This document shows, in pieces, positions 1-6,188 of a stretch of 6,188 nt of DNA (positions are counted from its first letter, which is position 1; each line of letters begins with the position of its first letter). This stretch comes from Betaproteobacteria bacterium (GTDB lineage Bacteria; Pseudomonadota; Gammaproteobacteria; Burkholderiales; SG8-39), in NCBI GenBank assembly GCA_011391295.1, contig JAABQT010000103.1, forward strand, positions 1-6,188, written 5' to 3'. Below the pieces are notes generated by a model, which searched no databases, was not told where the DNA came from, and saw nothing but the letters and a program-made list of their open reading frames with translations. A program made the position numbers and the translations under genes.

Positions 1-703
1 CATGACCCTCGACATGTGGCTCAAGCTGGGCGAAATCATGCGTCAGCTCAATGCTGACGACGCGGTGCGCTGCATTGTGCTGCGCGGCGCCGGCCAGAAG
101 GCTTTTGCGGCGGGGGCCGACATCTCCGAGTTCGAAAAGACCCGCAGCAACGCGAAGGTGGCAAAAGACTACGGCAAGCAGGTCGCGGGGACCATGCACG
201 AGATCGCTCGCGCACGGCATCCTACTGTGGCATTGATCTACGGCGCCTGCGTTGGCGGCGGTCTGGAAGTCGCCGTGCAATGCGACATGCGCATCGCCGG
301 CGCTTCGGCGCGCTTCGGCGTGCCGATCAAAAAGCTGGGATTGGTGGTGGCGTACGACGAGATGGCTGGATTGCTGGCGCTGGCGGGCCGGGCCGCAACC
401 CTAGAGATCCTGCTCGAAGGACGCGTGTTCGGCGCCGAGGAGGCGTTCGCGAAGGGGCTGGTCAACCGCGTGGTGCCCGACGACAAGGTGGACGAGGAAG
501 CCTACGCCGCGGCGCGACGCATCGCCGAGGGCGCGCCGCTGGTGGCGCGATGGCACAAGAAGTTCGCGCTGCGCCTGGCCGATCCGCGGCCGCTGACCGA
601 ACAGGAGTACGACGAGAGCTATGCCTGTTTCGAAACCGAAGACTTCCGTGAAGGCGCCGCGGCGTTCATCGCCAAGCGCGCGCCGCAATTCAAGGGCCGC
701 TGA
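1..703 (+). CDS. Enoyl-CoA hydratase/isomerase (crotonase) family protein, 5' partial
   Basis: This is a cytoplasmic crotonase-fold enzyme expected to act on the double bond or an adjacent group of an acyl-CoA. 233 residues are visible. The first ATG (position 2) is almost certainly internal, because family members have about 25-30 more residues before this point, so the true start lies upstream of the window. The oxyanion-hole motif AFAAGADI is at visible residues 34-41, and the second half, GACVGGGLEV, is at 81-90. Glu89 (codon 266-268) aligns with the first catalytic glutamate of rat crotonase (Glu144). The position of the second one (Glu164) holds Ile109 (codon 326-328), and the usual PGxGG loop is replaced by VVAYDEM. 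The C-terminal part (FETEDFREGAAAFIAKR) is the normal family ending. The family is sure; a simple hydratase reaction is not, and isomerase, hydrolase or C-C lyase activity is possible. It ends one base before the CoA-transferase. Confidence 0.9.
   Translation, partial: MTLDMWLKLGEIMRQLNADDAVRCIVLRGAGQKAFAAGADISEFEKTRSNAKVAKDYGKQVAGTMHEIARARHPTVALIYGACVGGGLEVAVQCDMRIAGASARFGVPIKKLGLVVAYDEMAGLLALAGRAATLEILLEGRVFGAEEAFAKGLVNRVVPDDKVDEEAYAAARRIAEGAPLVARWHKKFALRLADPRPLTEQEYDESYACFETEDFREGAAAFIAKRAPQFKGR
692..696 (+). promoter_or_regulatory. Ribosome binding site of the CoA-transferase gene
   Basis: AAGGG lies 8 bases before the ATG at 705, inside the last codons of the crotonase gene. It supports the ATG at 705 over the in-frame upstream start at 621, which would add 28 residues unlike the family and overlap the crotonase gene by 83 bases. 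Confidence 0.6.
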
Positions 704-704
704 C

Positions 705-1898
705 ATGGGGCCGCTGGCAGGCGTCAAGGTACTCGAGCTCGCGCAGATCATGGCGGGACCGACCTGCGGCATGCTGCTCGCCGATCTGGGCGCGGATGTC
801 ATCAAGGTGGAGCGGATTCCCGGCGGCGACGACACGCGCAGCATGGACCGGCCGTCGGTCAACGGTGAATCGGCGGCATTCATGGCGATGAACCGCAACA
901 AGCGCGGCATCGCGCTGAATCTGAAGCTGCCGGCAGCGCAGGAAGCGCTCAAGCGCATGGTCGCCAAGGCCGACGTGCTCACCGAGAACTACCGCAAGGG
1001 CACCCTGGAAAAGCTCGGCGTCGGCTATGAGACGCTGAACAAGATCAACCCGGCGCTCATCTACTGCTCGATTTCGGGATACGGCCGCACCGGTCCGTAC
1101 GCCGACAAGGGCGGCTACGACCTCGTCGCGCAGGGCATGTCGGGCCTGATGGCGACCACCGGTGAACCGGGTCGCCCGCCGGTGAAAGTCGGCAGCCCGG
1201 TCTGCGACATCAACGGCGGCATGCTCGCCGCCCTCGGTGTCGTCTCCGCCTACGTGCACCGCCTCAAGACCGGCGTCGGGCAGATGGTGGACACGTCACT
1301 ATTTGAGGCCGGCATCCAGCAGACCTACTGGCATGCGGCGATCCTTTTCGCCACTGGCGAGTCGCTCGGCCCGAGCGGCTCGGCGCACATCCTGTCGGCG
1401 CCCTACCAGGCGTTCAAGGCGAAGGACGGCTGGCTCACCATCGGCGGCGCCAATCAACCCAACTGGCAGCGCCTGGCGCGCGTGCTCGGCGCGCCGGAGT
1501 GGATCGAAGATGCGCGCTTTCTCACCAACACGCACCGCATGCAGCATCTCGACGCGCTGGCCGCCCTGATGAACGACAAGCTCGCGACCAAGACGGTCGC
1601 CGAGTGGATCGCGCTGCTCGAGCCTGCGGGCGTGCCCTGCGGTCCCATCAACTCAATCGCGCAGGTGCTCGAAGACCCGCACGCCCTGGCGCGCGACATG
1701 GTGGTCGAGCTGGATCATCCGAAGGCCGGGCGCACCCGCGCCATCGGCCTGCCGATCAAGCTTTCCGCGACGCCCGGCAAAGTTCTGCGGCCGGCACCGC
1801 TCTACGGCCAGCACACGCGGGAGGTGCTGGACGAATTCGGCTTCAGCGCGAATGAGATCGAGTCACTGGTGCGCAGCGGAGCGGCGCTCGCCGCCTGA
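705..1898 (+). CDS. Class III CoA-transferase (CaiB/BaiF, formyl-CoA transferase-like)
   Basis: This enzyme of 397 residues, normal for the family, moves CoA from an acyl-CoA donor to a carboxylic acid through an aspartyl-CoA thioester intermediate, in the cytoplasm. The ATG at 705 makes the protein begin MGPLAGVKVLELAQ, the standard family N-terminus. Seen motifs are LLADLGADVIKVE (24-36), NRNKRGIALNLK (63-74), ENYRKGTLEKLG (94-105) and SGYGRTGPYADKGGYD (124-139). Asp168 (codon 1206-1208), in VCDINGG, aligns with the catalytic Asp169 of Oxalobacter formyl-CoA transferase. The C-terminal PLYGQHTREVL segment is also typical. The start follows the crotonase stop by one base and the stop precedes the dehydrogenase start by two, so the three genes should be co-translated. 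Substrates are unknown. Members of this family act on formate/oxalate, carnitine, benzylsuccinate, mesaconate and others, and sequence alone does not separate these; alpha-methylacyl-CoA racemase is a related alternative. Confidence 0.93.
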   Translation: MGPLAGVKVLELAQIMAGPTCGMLLADLGADVIKVERIPGGDDTRSMDRPSVNGESAAFMAMNRNKRGIALNLKLPAAQEALKRMVAKADVLTENYRKGTLEKLGVGYETLNKINPALIYCSISGYGRTGPYADKGGYDLVAQGMSGLMATTGEPGRPPVKVGSPVCDINGGMLAALGVVSAYVHRLKTGVGQMVDTSLFEAGIQQTYWHAAILFATGESLGPSGSAHILSAPYQAFKAKDGWLTIGGANQPNWQRLARVLGAPEWIEDARFLTNTHRMQHLDALAALMNDKLATKTVAEWIALLEPAGVPCGPINSIAQVLEDPHALARDMVVELDHPKAGRTRAIGLPIKLSATPGKVLRPAPLYGQHTREVLDEFGFSANEIESLVRSGAALAA

Positions 1899-1900
1899 GC

Positions 1901-3061
1901 ATGGACTTCACGCTGAGCGAAGAGCAGCGGCTGTTCCGCGACAGCGTGCGCGGCTTCGCGCAGAAGCATCTTGCCGCGGGCGCAGTTGCGCGCGCACACG
2001 ATTCCGCGCATCCGTTCGATGTCGCGCGCCTGATGGCGAACCAAGGCCTGCTCGGCATCACCATGGCGCAGGGCGACGGCGGGCAGGGTGGCACGCTGAT
2101 GGACGCCGTGCTCGCGATCGAAGCAGTGGCGTCGGTCTGCCCCCGCAGCGCGGACGTGGTGCAGGCCGGCAATTTCGGGCCGGTGCGGGTCCTCGCCGAG
2201 TTCGGCAGCGCCTCGCACAAGGCGAGGTACCTTGCGCCGATCCTCGCCGGCAACGCCGTGATGTGCCTCGCCATGAGCGAGCCCGAGGCGGGCTCGGCGG
2301 TCACCGACCTGAAAACGAGCGCGACGCCGGACGGGGACGGCTTTCGCGTCACGGGCAGCAAGGTCTTTTCCACCCACGGCCCTTATGCGTCCGTGATCCT
2401 CGCGTATGTGCGCTACGGCCCCGGGGTCGGCGGAATCGGTTCGTTGCTGATCGAGCCGGGCTGGAAAGGCGTGACGCTCGGCAAGCCCTCCCGCTTCATG
2501 TCAGGGGAGCAATGGGTTGAGATCCATTTCGAGGACGTGCGCGTGCCACGCGAGAACGTACTTCTCGGCCCCGGTGGCTTCAAGAAACAGATCGCCGGCT
2601 TCAACGTCGAGCGCGTGGGCAATGCCGCCCGCTCGCTAGCACTCGCGCGCTACACCTATGACGCAGCACGAGAGTGGGCGCTCACCCGGCGCCAGTTCGG
2701 CCGGCCACTGGCCGAGTTCCAGGGCCTGCAGTGGAAGTTCGCCGACATGAAGATGAAGCTCGACGCGGGTGAGCTGCTCCTCTATCGCGCAGTCGCCAAT
2801 GCCGACCGGGGCATGCCCGCGGCCGACGAAACCGCGGTCGCCAAGGCGTTCTGTAACCAGGCCGGGTTCGAGGTCGCCAGCGAGGCCCTGCAAGTCATGG
2901 GCGGCACCGGCTACAGCCAGGAGGTGCTGGTCGAGTACTGCCTGCGCCGCTGCCGCGGCTGGATGATCGCCGGCGGCTCGATCGAAATGATGAAGAACCG
3001 CATCGCAGAAGGAATCTTCGGGCGCAGCTTCCCGCAGCGAGCGGAGCGCGCGCCGGAGTGA
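1901..3061 (+). CDS. Acyl-CoA dehydrogenase family protein
   Basis: This predicted FAD-dependent flavoenzyme of 386 residues would insert an alpha,beta double bond into an acyl-CoA and pass electrons to electron-transfer flavoprotein (no ETF gene is visible here). The N-terminal helical domain starts MDFTLSEEQRLFRDSV. The middle beta domain has the signature MCLAMSEPEAGSAVTDLKTS (121-140). The C-terminal helical domain has TRRQFGRPLAEFQ (262-274) and QVMGGTGYSQE (331-341). Glu237 (codon 2609-2611, in NVER) aligns with the catalytic base of isovaleryl-CoA and long-chain acyl-CoA dehydrogenases. The medium-chain base position holds Gly in IAGGSIEMM (357-364). Phe156 stands where most members have the flavin-stacking Trp of the WIT motif. 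No clear ribosome site precedes the ATG, which lies two bases after the CoA-transferase stop, suggesting translational coupling. The family is sure; the substrate is unknown, perhaps branched or a dicarboxyl-CoA. Confidence 0.93.
   Translation: MDFTLSEEQRLFRDSVRGFAQKHLAAGAVARAHDSAHPFDVARLMANQGLLGITMAQGDGGQGGTLMDAVLAIEAVASVCPRSADVVQAGNFGPVRVLAEFGSASHKARYLAPILAGNAVMCLAMSEPEAGSAVTDLKTSATPDGDGFRVTGSKVFSTHGPYASVILAYVRYGPGVGGIGSLLIEPGWKGVTLGKPSRFMSGEQWVEIHFEDVRVPRENVLLGPGGFKKQIAGFNVERVGNAARSLALARYTYDAAREWALTRRQFGRPLAEFQGLQWKFADMKMKLDAGELLLYRAVANADRGMPAADETAVAKAFCNQAGFEVASEALQVMGGTGYSQEVLVEYCLRRCRGWMIAGGSIEMMKNRIAEGIFGRSFPQRAERAPE
3043..3046 (+). promoter_or_regulatory. Possible ribosome binding site for the GTG-started synthetase gene
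   Basis: GGAG lies 11 bases before the GTG at 3058, within the end of the dehydrogenase gene. The spacing is slightly long and GGAG is common in this GC-rich DNA, so the assignment is tentative; re-initiation at the GTGA overlap (3058-3061) may matter more. Confidence 0.35.
3058..3061 (+). other. GTGA stop-start overlap, dehydrogenase to synthetase
   Basis: The dehydrogenase TGA (3059-3061) and the synthetase GTG start (3058-3060) share bases, so a terminating ribosome can restart at once. This is the usual sign of translational coupling and keeps the yield of the two proteins linked. Confidence 0.8.
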
Positions 3062-5118
3062 GCACGGCGCTGTTCCGGGCGCTGTTCGCGCCGCGCGGCA
3101 TCGCCCTGTACGGCGCCTCGGGCGACCCATCCAAGAACACCGCGCGCCCGCAGCGCTACCTGCGCAAGCACGGCTACCGCGGGCTCATCGCGCCGATCAA
3201 CCGCACGCGCAGCGAAGTGCTGGGCGAGACGGCGTATCCGAACCTGGCCAGAGCACCCGGTGAGATCGACCAGGCTTTCATCATGGTGCCGTCCGAGGAC
3301 GTGCCCGCCGCCTGCGAGGAGTGCTTCGCGCGCCGCGTGCCGGTGGTGACGATCTTCACCGACGGCTTTGGCGAAGCGGGCGCGGCCGGTAGAAAAATCC
3401 AGAGCCAGCTCGTGGCTGATGCGCGCGCCGCGGGCGTGAGGCTGCTCGGGCCGAACAGCATCGGCCTCGTCAGCACCGCGCCCGCCACCGCTCTCACGGT
3501 GAACGCTTCGCTCGAGCTCGAGCACCTTCCCGTGGGCCCGCTGGCCGTGATCTCCCAGTCGGGCAGCCTGATCGGCGCGCTGCTCTCGCGCGGCGCGGCG
3601 CGCGGCATCGGCTTCTCGCGCCTGGTGTCGGTCGGCAACGAAGCGGACCTGTCAGTCGGCGAACTGCTGGATCTTCTGGTCGACGATAATCAGACGAAGG
3701 CGATTCTGCTATTTCTCGAATCCTTGCGCGACGCCGCGCGCATCGCGCGCGCGGCGCGCCGCGCTTTCAAGGCCGGCAAGCCTGTTATCGCCTACAAGCT
3801 CGGCCGGTCGAGCGCTGGTGAAGCGCTCGCACGAACGCACACAGGCGCGATTGCGGGCGACGATCGCGCGATCGACACGTTCCTGCGCGATTGCGGCGTA
3901 CTGCGCGTGCGAAACTTCGAAGCGCTCATCGAAACCGCGTATCTCGCCATGGGCCGGCAGCCACCGCAGCGAAGCCGCGTGGCCATGATGACGACCACCG
4001 GCGGCGGCGCGGCAATCGTGGCCGATCCGCTCGGGGCCGCCGGCGTGGAGCTCGTGACACCGACCGTCGCTCTGGCCGAGAAGATTCGCGCGCTCGGCGT
4101 GCGCCTCGGGGACTCCCCGCTCATCGATCTGACGCTGGCAGGCACGCGGGCGAGCGTATACGGCCCAGTGCTGGAAGCGCTGCTCGCCTCGGACCATTGC
4201 GACGCCGTGGTGGCCGCCGTAGGCTCCTCGGCGCAGTTCCATCCGCAGCTGGCGATCGAACCGATCCTCGCCGCTCGCCGCGCTCATCCAACCAAGGCGC
4301 TCGCCGTGTTCATCGCACCGGAGGCGCAGGACTCGCTCGCGCTGCTTGCGAAAGCCGGCATCGCCGCGTTCCGCACGCCAGAATCTTGCGCCGACGCGCT
4401 GGCCACATTCCTTGCCTGGCGTGCGCCCCGCATTCCACCTCGCGCCGAGCCCGTGCTCGCGCTGCAGCCCGCGGAGGCGCTGTTTGCGGCGCTGGGTATT
4501 CCTCAAACGCCCATGCAACGGCTGCGCAGTCCCGATGACCCTGTCACCTGCCAATTTCCGGTGGCAATCAAGGTCGCGTCACCCGACATTGAGCACAAGA
4601 CCGAAGTAGGCGGCGTCGAGCTTGGACTGCGCGACGCCCACGAAGCGGCGGCGGCGGCGAAGCGCATCCTTGAGCGCGTGCGCACCGCACGGCCGCGGGC
4701 GAGGATCCACGGCGTCATCGCGTCGAGCATGCAGAGTGGGCTCGCCGAAGCGATTCTGGGCTATCGCAACGATGCGCAGGTCGGTCCGCTGGTGCTGGTC
4801 GGCGCGGGCGGCGTGCTGGCCGAAATCTACCGCGACGCTACGCTGCGGCTGGCCCCCGTGTCCCTGGAAGACGCGCGGGCCATGATCGACGAAGTGCGCG
4901 GTTTTGCGCCGCTCGCCGGCTACCGCAATGCGCCGCGCGGCGACCTTGAAGCGCTGGCGCAAGCGATTGTCGCGTTCTCGCGGCTCGCCACGCTGCCGGA
5001 TGTCCTCGAGGCGGAGATCAATCCGCTGATCGTCAAGGCGCAGGGCGAGGGCGTGGTCGGCGTTGACGCGCTTCTGGTTCTGCGCGAAGGTGCGCCCCAC
5101 GATGGCCCTGCCACTTGA
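3058..5118 (+). CDS. NDP-forming acyl-CoA synthetase (fused alpha-beta, acetate--CoA ligase ADP-forming family)
   Basis: This predicted 686-residue enzyme would form an acyl-CoA from an acid, CoA and ATP (or GTP), releasing NDP and phosphate through a phosphohistidine relay. All expected parts are seen in order: a CoA-binding Rossmann domain (about 5-95, glycine loop ALYGASGDPSK at 16-26), a succinyl-CoA-ligase-like domain (about 160-295, with SQSGSLIGALLSRG and VSVGNEADLS), a linker domain with TTTGGGAAIVAD (about 305-455), and an ATP-grasp domain (about 465-680, with PVAIKVASPDIEHKTEVGGV at 501-520 and LVGAGGVLAEIYRD at 580-593). His261 in RTHTGAIAG (codon 3838-3840) aligns with the phosphorylated alpha-subunit His of archaeal ADP-forming enzymes. 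His513 (codon 4594-4596) aligns with the beta-subunit relay His, and Glu221 with the Glu that pairs with the first His. The GTG start overlaps the dehydrogenase stop as GTGA and gives the standard N-terminus. The domain order and residues suggest an active enzyme. The acid it loads is not known; a related protein-lysine acetyltransferase fusion is excluded, since no GNAT domain is present. Confidence 0.92.
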   Translation: MSTALFRALFAPRGIALYGASGDPSKNTARPQRYLRKHGYRGLIAPINRTRSEVLGETAYPNLARAPGEIDQAFIMVPSEDVPAACEECFARRVPVVTIFTDGFGEAGAAGRKIQSQLVADARAAGVRLLGPNSIGLVSTAPATALTVNASLELEHLPVGPLAVISQSGSLIGALLSRGAARGIGFSRLVSVGNEADLSVGELLDLLVDDNQTKAILLFLESLRDAARIARAARRAFKAGKPVIAYKLGRSSAGEALARTHTGAIAGDDRAIDTFLRDCGVLRVRNFEALIETAYLAMGRQPPQRSRVAMMTTTGGGAAIVADPLGAAGVELVTPTVALAEKIRALGVRLGDSPLIDLTLAGTRASVYGPVLEALLASDHCDAVVAAVGSSAQFHPQLAIEPILAARRAHPTKALAVFIAPEAQDSLALLAKAGIAAFRTPESCADALATFLAWRAPRIPPRAEPVLALQPAEALFAALGIPQTPMQRLRSPDDPVTCQFPVAIKVASPDIEHKTEVGGVELGLRDAHEAAAAAKRILERVRTARPRARIHGVIASSMQSGLAEAILGYRNDAQVGPLVLVGAGGVLAEIYRDATLRLAPVSLEDARAMIDEVRGFAPLAGYRNAPRGDLEALAQAIVAFSRLATLPDVLEAEINPLIVKAQGEGVVGVDALLVLREGAPHDGPAT
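5087..5092 (+). promoter_or_regulatory. Ribosome binding site of the SCP2-like gene
   Basis: AAGGTG lies 9 bases before the ATG at 5102, inside the end of the synthetase gene. It favours ATG 5102 over the in-frame TTG at 5063, which has no such site and would lengthen the overlap to 56 bases. Confidence 0.5.
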
Positions 5119-5473
5119 GACGCTGAAGGAGCGCGCCAAGGGAGACGTGCTCCTCGCGCGCTTCGGGCTCGATCTCGATTGCGGGCTGCTCATCGGCGAC
5201 GGCGACACCGACTGGCTGGTCGAGATCGAGCGCGGCGAGGTCGTACGCGTCACGAAGGGCCCGTTCATCATGCCGAAGACCGACTTGCGGCTGCGCGCGG
5301 CGAGCGAAACCTGGACGCGGTTCCTCCAGCCCGTGCCGCCGCCCGGCTATCACGATCTCCTTGCACTGCGCCGCTATCGGCGCATCCAGATCGAAGGCGA
5401 CATCCGCCTGATGTCGGCCTACCTGTTCTACTTCAAGCGTCTGTTCGCGCTGCTGCGAGCTCAAGGCGCATGA
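5102..5473 (+). CDS. Small SCP2-like (sterol carrier protein 2 fold) protein, putative
   Basis: This is a 123-residue protein with no signal peptide or membrane segment. I do not recognise a named family with certainty. The pattern fits an SCP2-type lipid/acyl-CoA-binding domain: a strand pair around DWLVEIERGEVVRVTKG (37-53), a strand then helix where members have a DLRLRAASETWTRFL-like segment (61-75), and RRIQIEGDIRLM (93-104), which matches the family's 'G-x-I-x-I-x-G-D' strand and turn, followed by a hydrophobic and aromatic helix (SAYLFYFKRLFALL, 105-118) that could line a lipid tunnel. SCP2-like proteins bind fatty acyl-CoAs or sterols, or are C-terminal parts of larger enzymes; here the domain stands alone. 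It starts 17 bases inside the synthetase gene and its stop overlaps the hydrolase start by ATGA, so it is embedded in the operon and probably serves the same substrate. The coding call is firm; the fold is a moderate inference. Confidence 0.7.
   Translation: MALPLETLKERAKGDVLLARFGLDLDCGLLIGDGDTDWLVEIERGEVVRVTKGPFIMPKTDLRLRAASETWTRFLQPVPPPGYHDLLALRRYRRIQIEGDIRLMSAYLFYFKRLFALLRAQGA
5470..5473 (+). other. ATGA stop-start overlap, SCP2-like to hydrolase
   Basis: The hydrolase ATG (5470-5472) overlaps the TGA (5471-5473) of the SCP2-like gene. Weak ribosome-site evidence just before it makes coupled translation the likely route to the hydrolase. Confidence 0.8.
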
Positions 5474-6188
5474 AAGCGACGCTCGAACCGATCGTCGGGC
5501 GCTACCTGCGCGTGGAGCTTCTCGGCCGGCCGCACCGGCTCTACGTCGAGGAAGCCGGCCAGGGCATACCGCTGCTTTGCCTTCACACCGCGGGCTCTGA
5601 CACGCGCCAGTACCGCGGACTGATGAACGACCCGGAGACCACACGGCAATTCCGCGTCATCGCCTTCGACATGCCCTGGCACGGCAAGTCTTCGCCGCCG
5701 GCGGGCTGGCAGACCGAGAACTACCGCCTGACAAGCGCCGACTACACGCGCATGGTGCTCGAAGTTTGCGACGCACTGGCACTCGAGCGCCCGGTGGTGA
5801 TGGGCTGCTCGATCGGCGGGCGCATCGCGCTGGTGCTCGCGATGGAGCAGGCGACGCGCTTTCGCGCCATCATCGGGCTTCAGTCGGGCGCGACCATCGA
5901 CCCGTACTACGAGCTGACCTGGCTGCACCATCCGCAGGTACACGGCGGCGAAGCCTCGGCGGCGTATGTCAGCGGCCTGATGGCGCCGAGCTCGCCCGAC
6001 GCGGAGCGCTGGGAGACGCTGTGGCACTACATGCAGGGTGGGCCGGGCATCTTCAAAGGCGACCTGTACTTCTACCGCGGGGCCGACGGCGACATCCGCG
6101 AGCGGCTTTCCTCGATCGACACGCGCGCCTGCCCCTTGTACCTCCTCACAGGCGAGTACGACTATTCGGTTTCTCCCGAGGACACGCG
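5470..6188 (+). CDS. Alpha/beta hydrolase, 3' partial
   Basis: 239 codons are visible and the frame is open at the right edge, so the C-terminus, including the expected catalytic His, is missing. The start ATG overlaps the preceding stop as ATGA and gives a normal beginning. The alpha/beta hydrolase fold is shown by PLLCLHTAGSDTRQY (34-48, the oxyanion-hole region), VIAFDMPWHGKS (63-74), the nucleophile elbow MGCSIGG (111-117) with Ser114, and LLTGEYDYSVSPED (225-238), where Asp231 is the likely acid. The insert between the elbow and the acid (cap region, about 145-215) is rich in Trp, Tyr and His (ELTWLHHPQVHGG), as expected for a substrate-binding lid. The reaction is an ester, thioester, lactone or C-C bond hydrolysis; the sequence does not decide between these. 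Its place suggests it supplies an acid to, or removes CoA from, the enzymes encoded upstream. Only weak ribosome-site bases (AAGG at 5463-5466, 3 bases before the ATG) are present, so translation probably depends on coupling. Confidence 0.88.
   Translation, partial: MKATLEPIVGRYLRVELLGRPHRLYVEEAGQGIPLLCLHTAGSDTRQYRGLMNDPETTRQFRVIAFDMPWHGKSSPPAGWQTENYRLTSADYTRMVLEVCDALALERPVVMGCSIGGRIALVLAMEQATRFRAIIGLQSGATIDPYYELTWLHHPQVHGGEASAAYVSGLMAPSSPDAERWETLWHYMQGGPGIFKGDLYFYRGADGDIRERLSSIDTRACPLYLLTGEYDYSVSPEDT

Noticed and set aside
621..704. Upstream in-frame start for the CoA-transferase
   Set aside because: It adds 28 basic residues absent from the family, overlaps the crotonase gene by 83 bases, and lacks the AAGGG site that precedes ATG 705.
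401..982. Open frame on the - strand (193 codons) across the crotonase and CoA-transferase junction
   Set aside because: It spans two well-supported genes on the opposite strand and has no family-like motifs.
1852..2520. Open + frame (222 codons) overlapping the start of the dehydrogenase gene
   Set aside because: It is Arg-rich and low in hydrophobic structure, and is a frame shadow of the dehydrogenase.
3511..3522. CTCGAGCTCGAG direct and inverted repeat
   Set aside because: It encodes Leu-Glu-Leu-Glu in the synthetase; too short and within coding sequence, with no sign of a regulatory site.
3861..3874. Perfect 14-base palindrome (CGATCGCGCGATCG)
   Set aside because: It lies within the synthetase gene and encodes the normal family stretch after HTGAIAGD. 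With this base composition, such a palindrome is easily a chance event, and no second copy was seen.
3709..4554. Long open frame on the - strand (281 codons) inside the synthetase gene
   Set aside because: The + strand frame carries every motif of the synthetase family; the antisense product is Arg-rich and without a recognisable domain, as expected for the reverse frame of GC-rich coding DNA.
4645..4659. Five tandem GCG codons (poly-Ala at residues 530-534 of the synthetase)
   Set aside because: A short Ala run in a helix of the ATP-grasp domain is ordinary in GC-rich genes; it is not a significant repeat.
5461..6027. Open frame on the - strand (188 codons) opposite the hydrolase
   Set aside because: The hydrolase frame has a clear nucleophile elbow and acid motif; the reverse frame has none.

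Overview
The window is a slice of a densely packed, GC-rich bacterial catabolic operon. All six genes lie on the + strand, and neither edge is an operon boundary. The strong G/C bias at third codon positions, the terse gene junctions and the style of the acyl-CoA enzymes fit a proteobacterium. A betaproteobacterium of the Burkholderiales type is my best guess, but an alphaproteobacterium or an uncultured lineage cannot be excluded from sequence alone. There is no rRNA, tRNA, mobile element, CRISPR array or obvious terminator.

Layout: (1) positions 1-703 hold an enoyl-CoA hydratase/isomerase-family (crotonase) protein that has lost its N-terminus to the window edge; (2) 705-1898 a class III (CaiB/BaiF, formyl-CoA transferase-like) CoA-transferase; (3) 1901-3061 an acyl-CoA dehydrogenase; (4) 3058-5118 a single-chain NDP-forming acyl-CoA synthetase with a GTG start; (5) 5102-5473 a small protein that looks SCP2-like; (6) 5470-6188 an alpha/beta hydrolase cut off by the right edge. 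The gaps between genes are 1 or 2 bases or overlaps of 4, 17 and 4 bases, so no non-coding stretch is long enough to hold a promoter or terminator.

Taken together the genes look like a pathway that frees an organic acid (hydrolase), loads it onto CoA (synthetase and/or CoA-transferase), desaturates it (dehydrogenase) and then hydrates, isomerises or cleaves it (crotonase), perhaps helped by a lipid- or acyl-CoA-binding SCP2-like protein. The substrate cannot be read from the sequence. The enzymes are of well-known families, and I see no previously undescribed kind of system. The more interesting points are active-site departures: the crotonase lacks the second catalytic glutamate, the dehydrogenase carries its probable base at the isovaleryl/long-chain position with Phe replacing a flavin-contact Trp, and two different CoA-activation routes sit in one operon.
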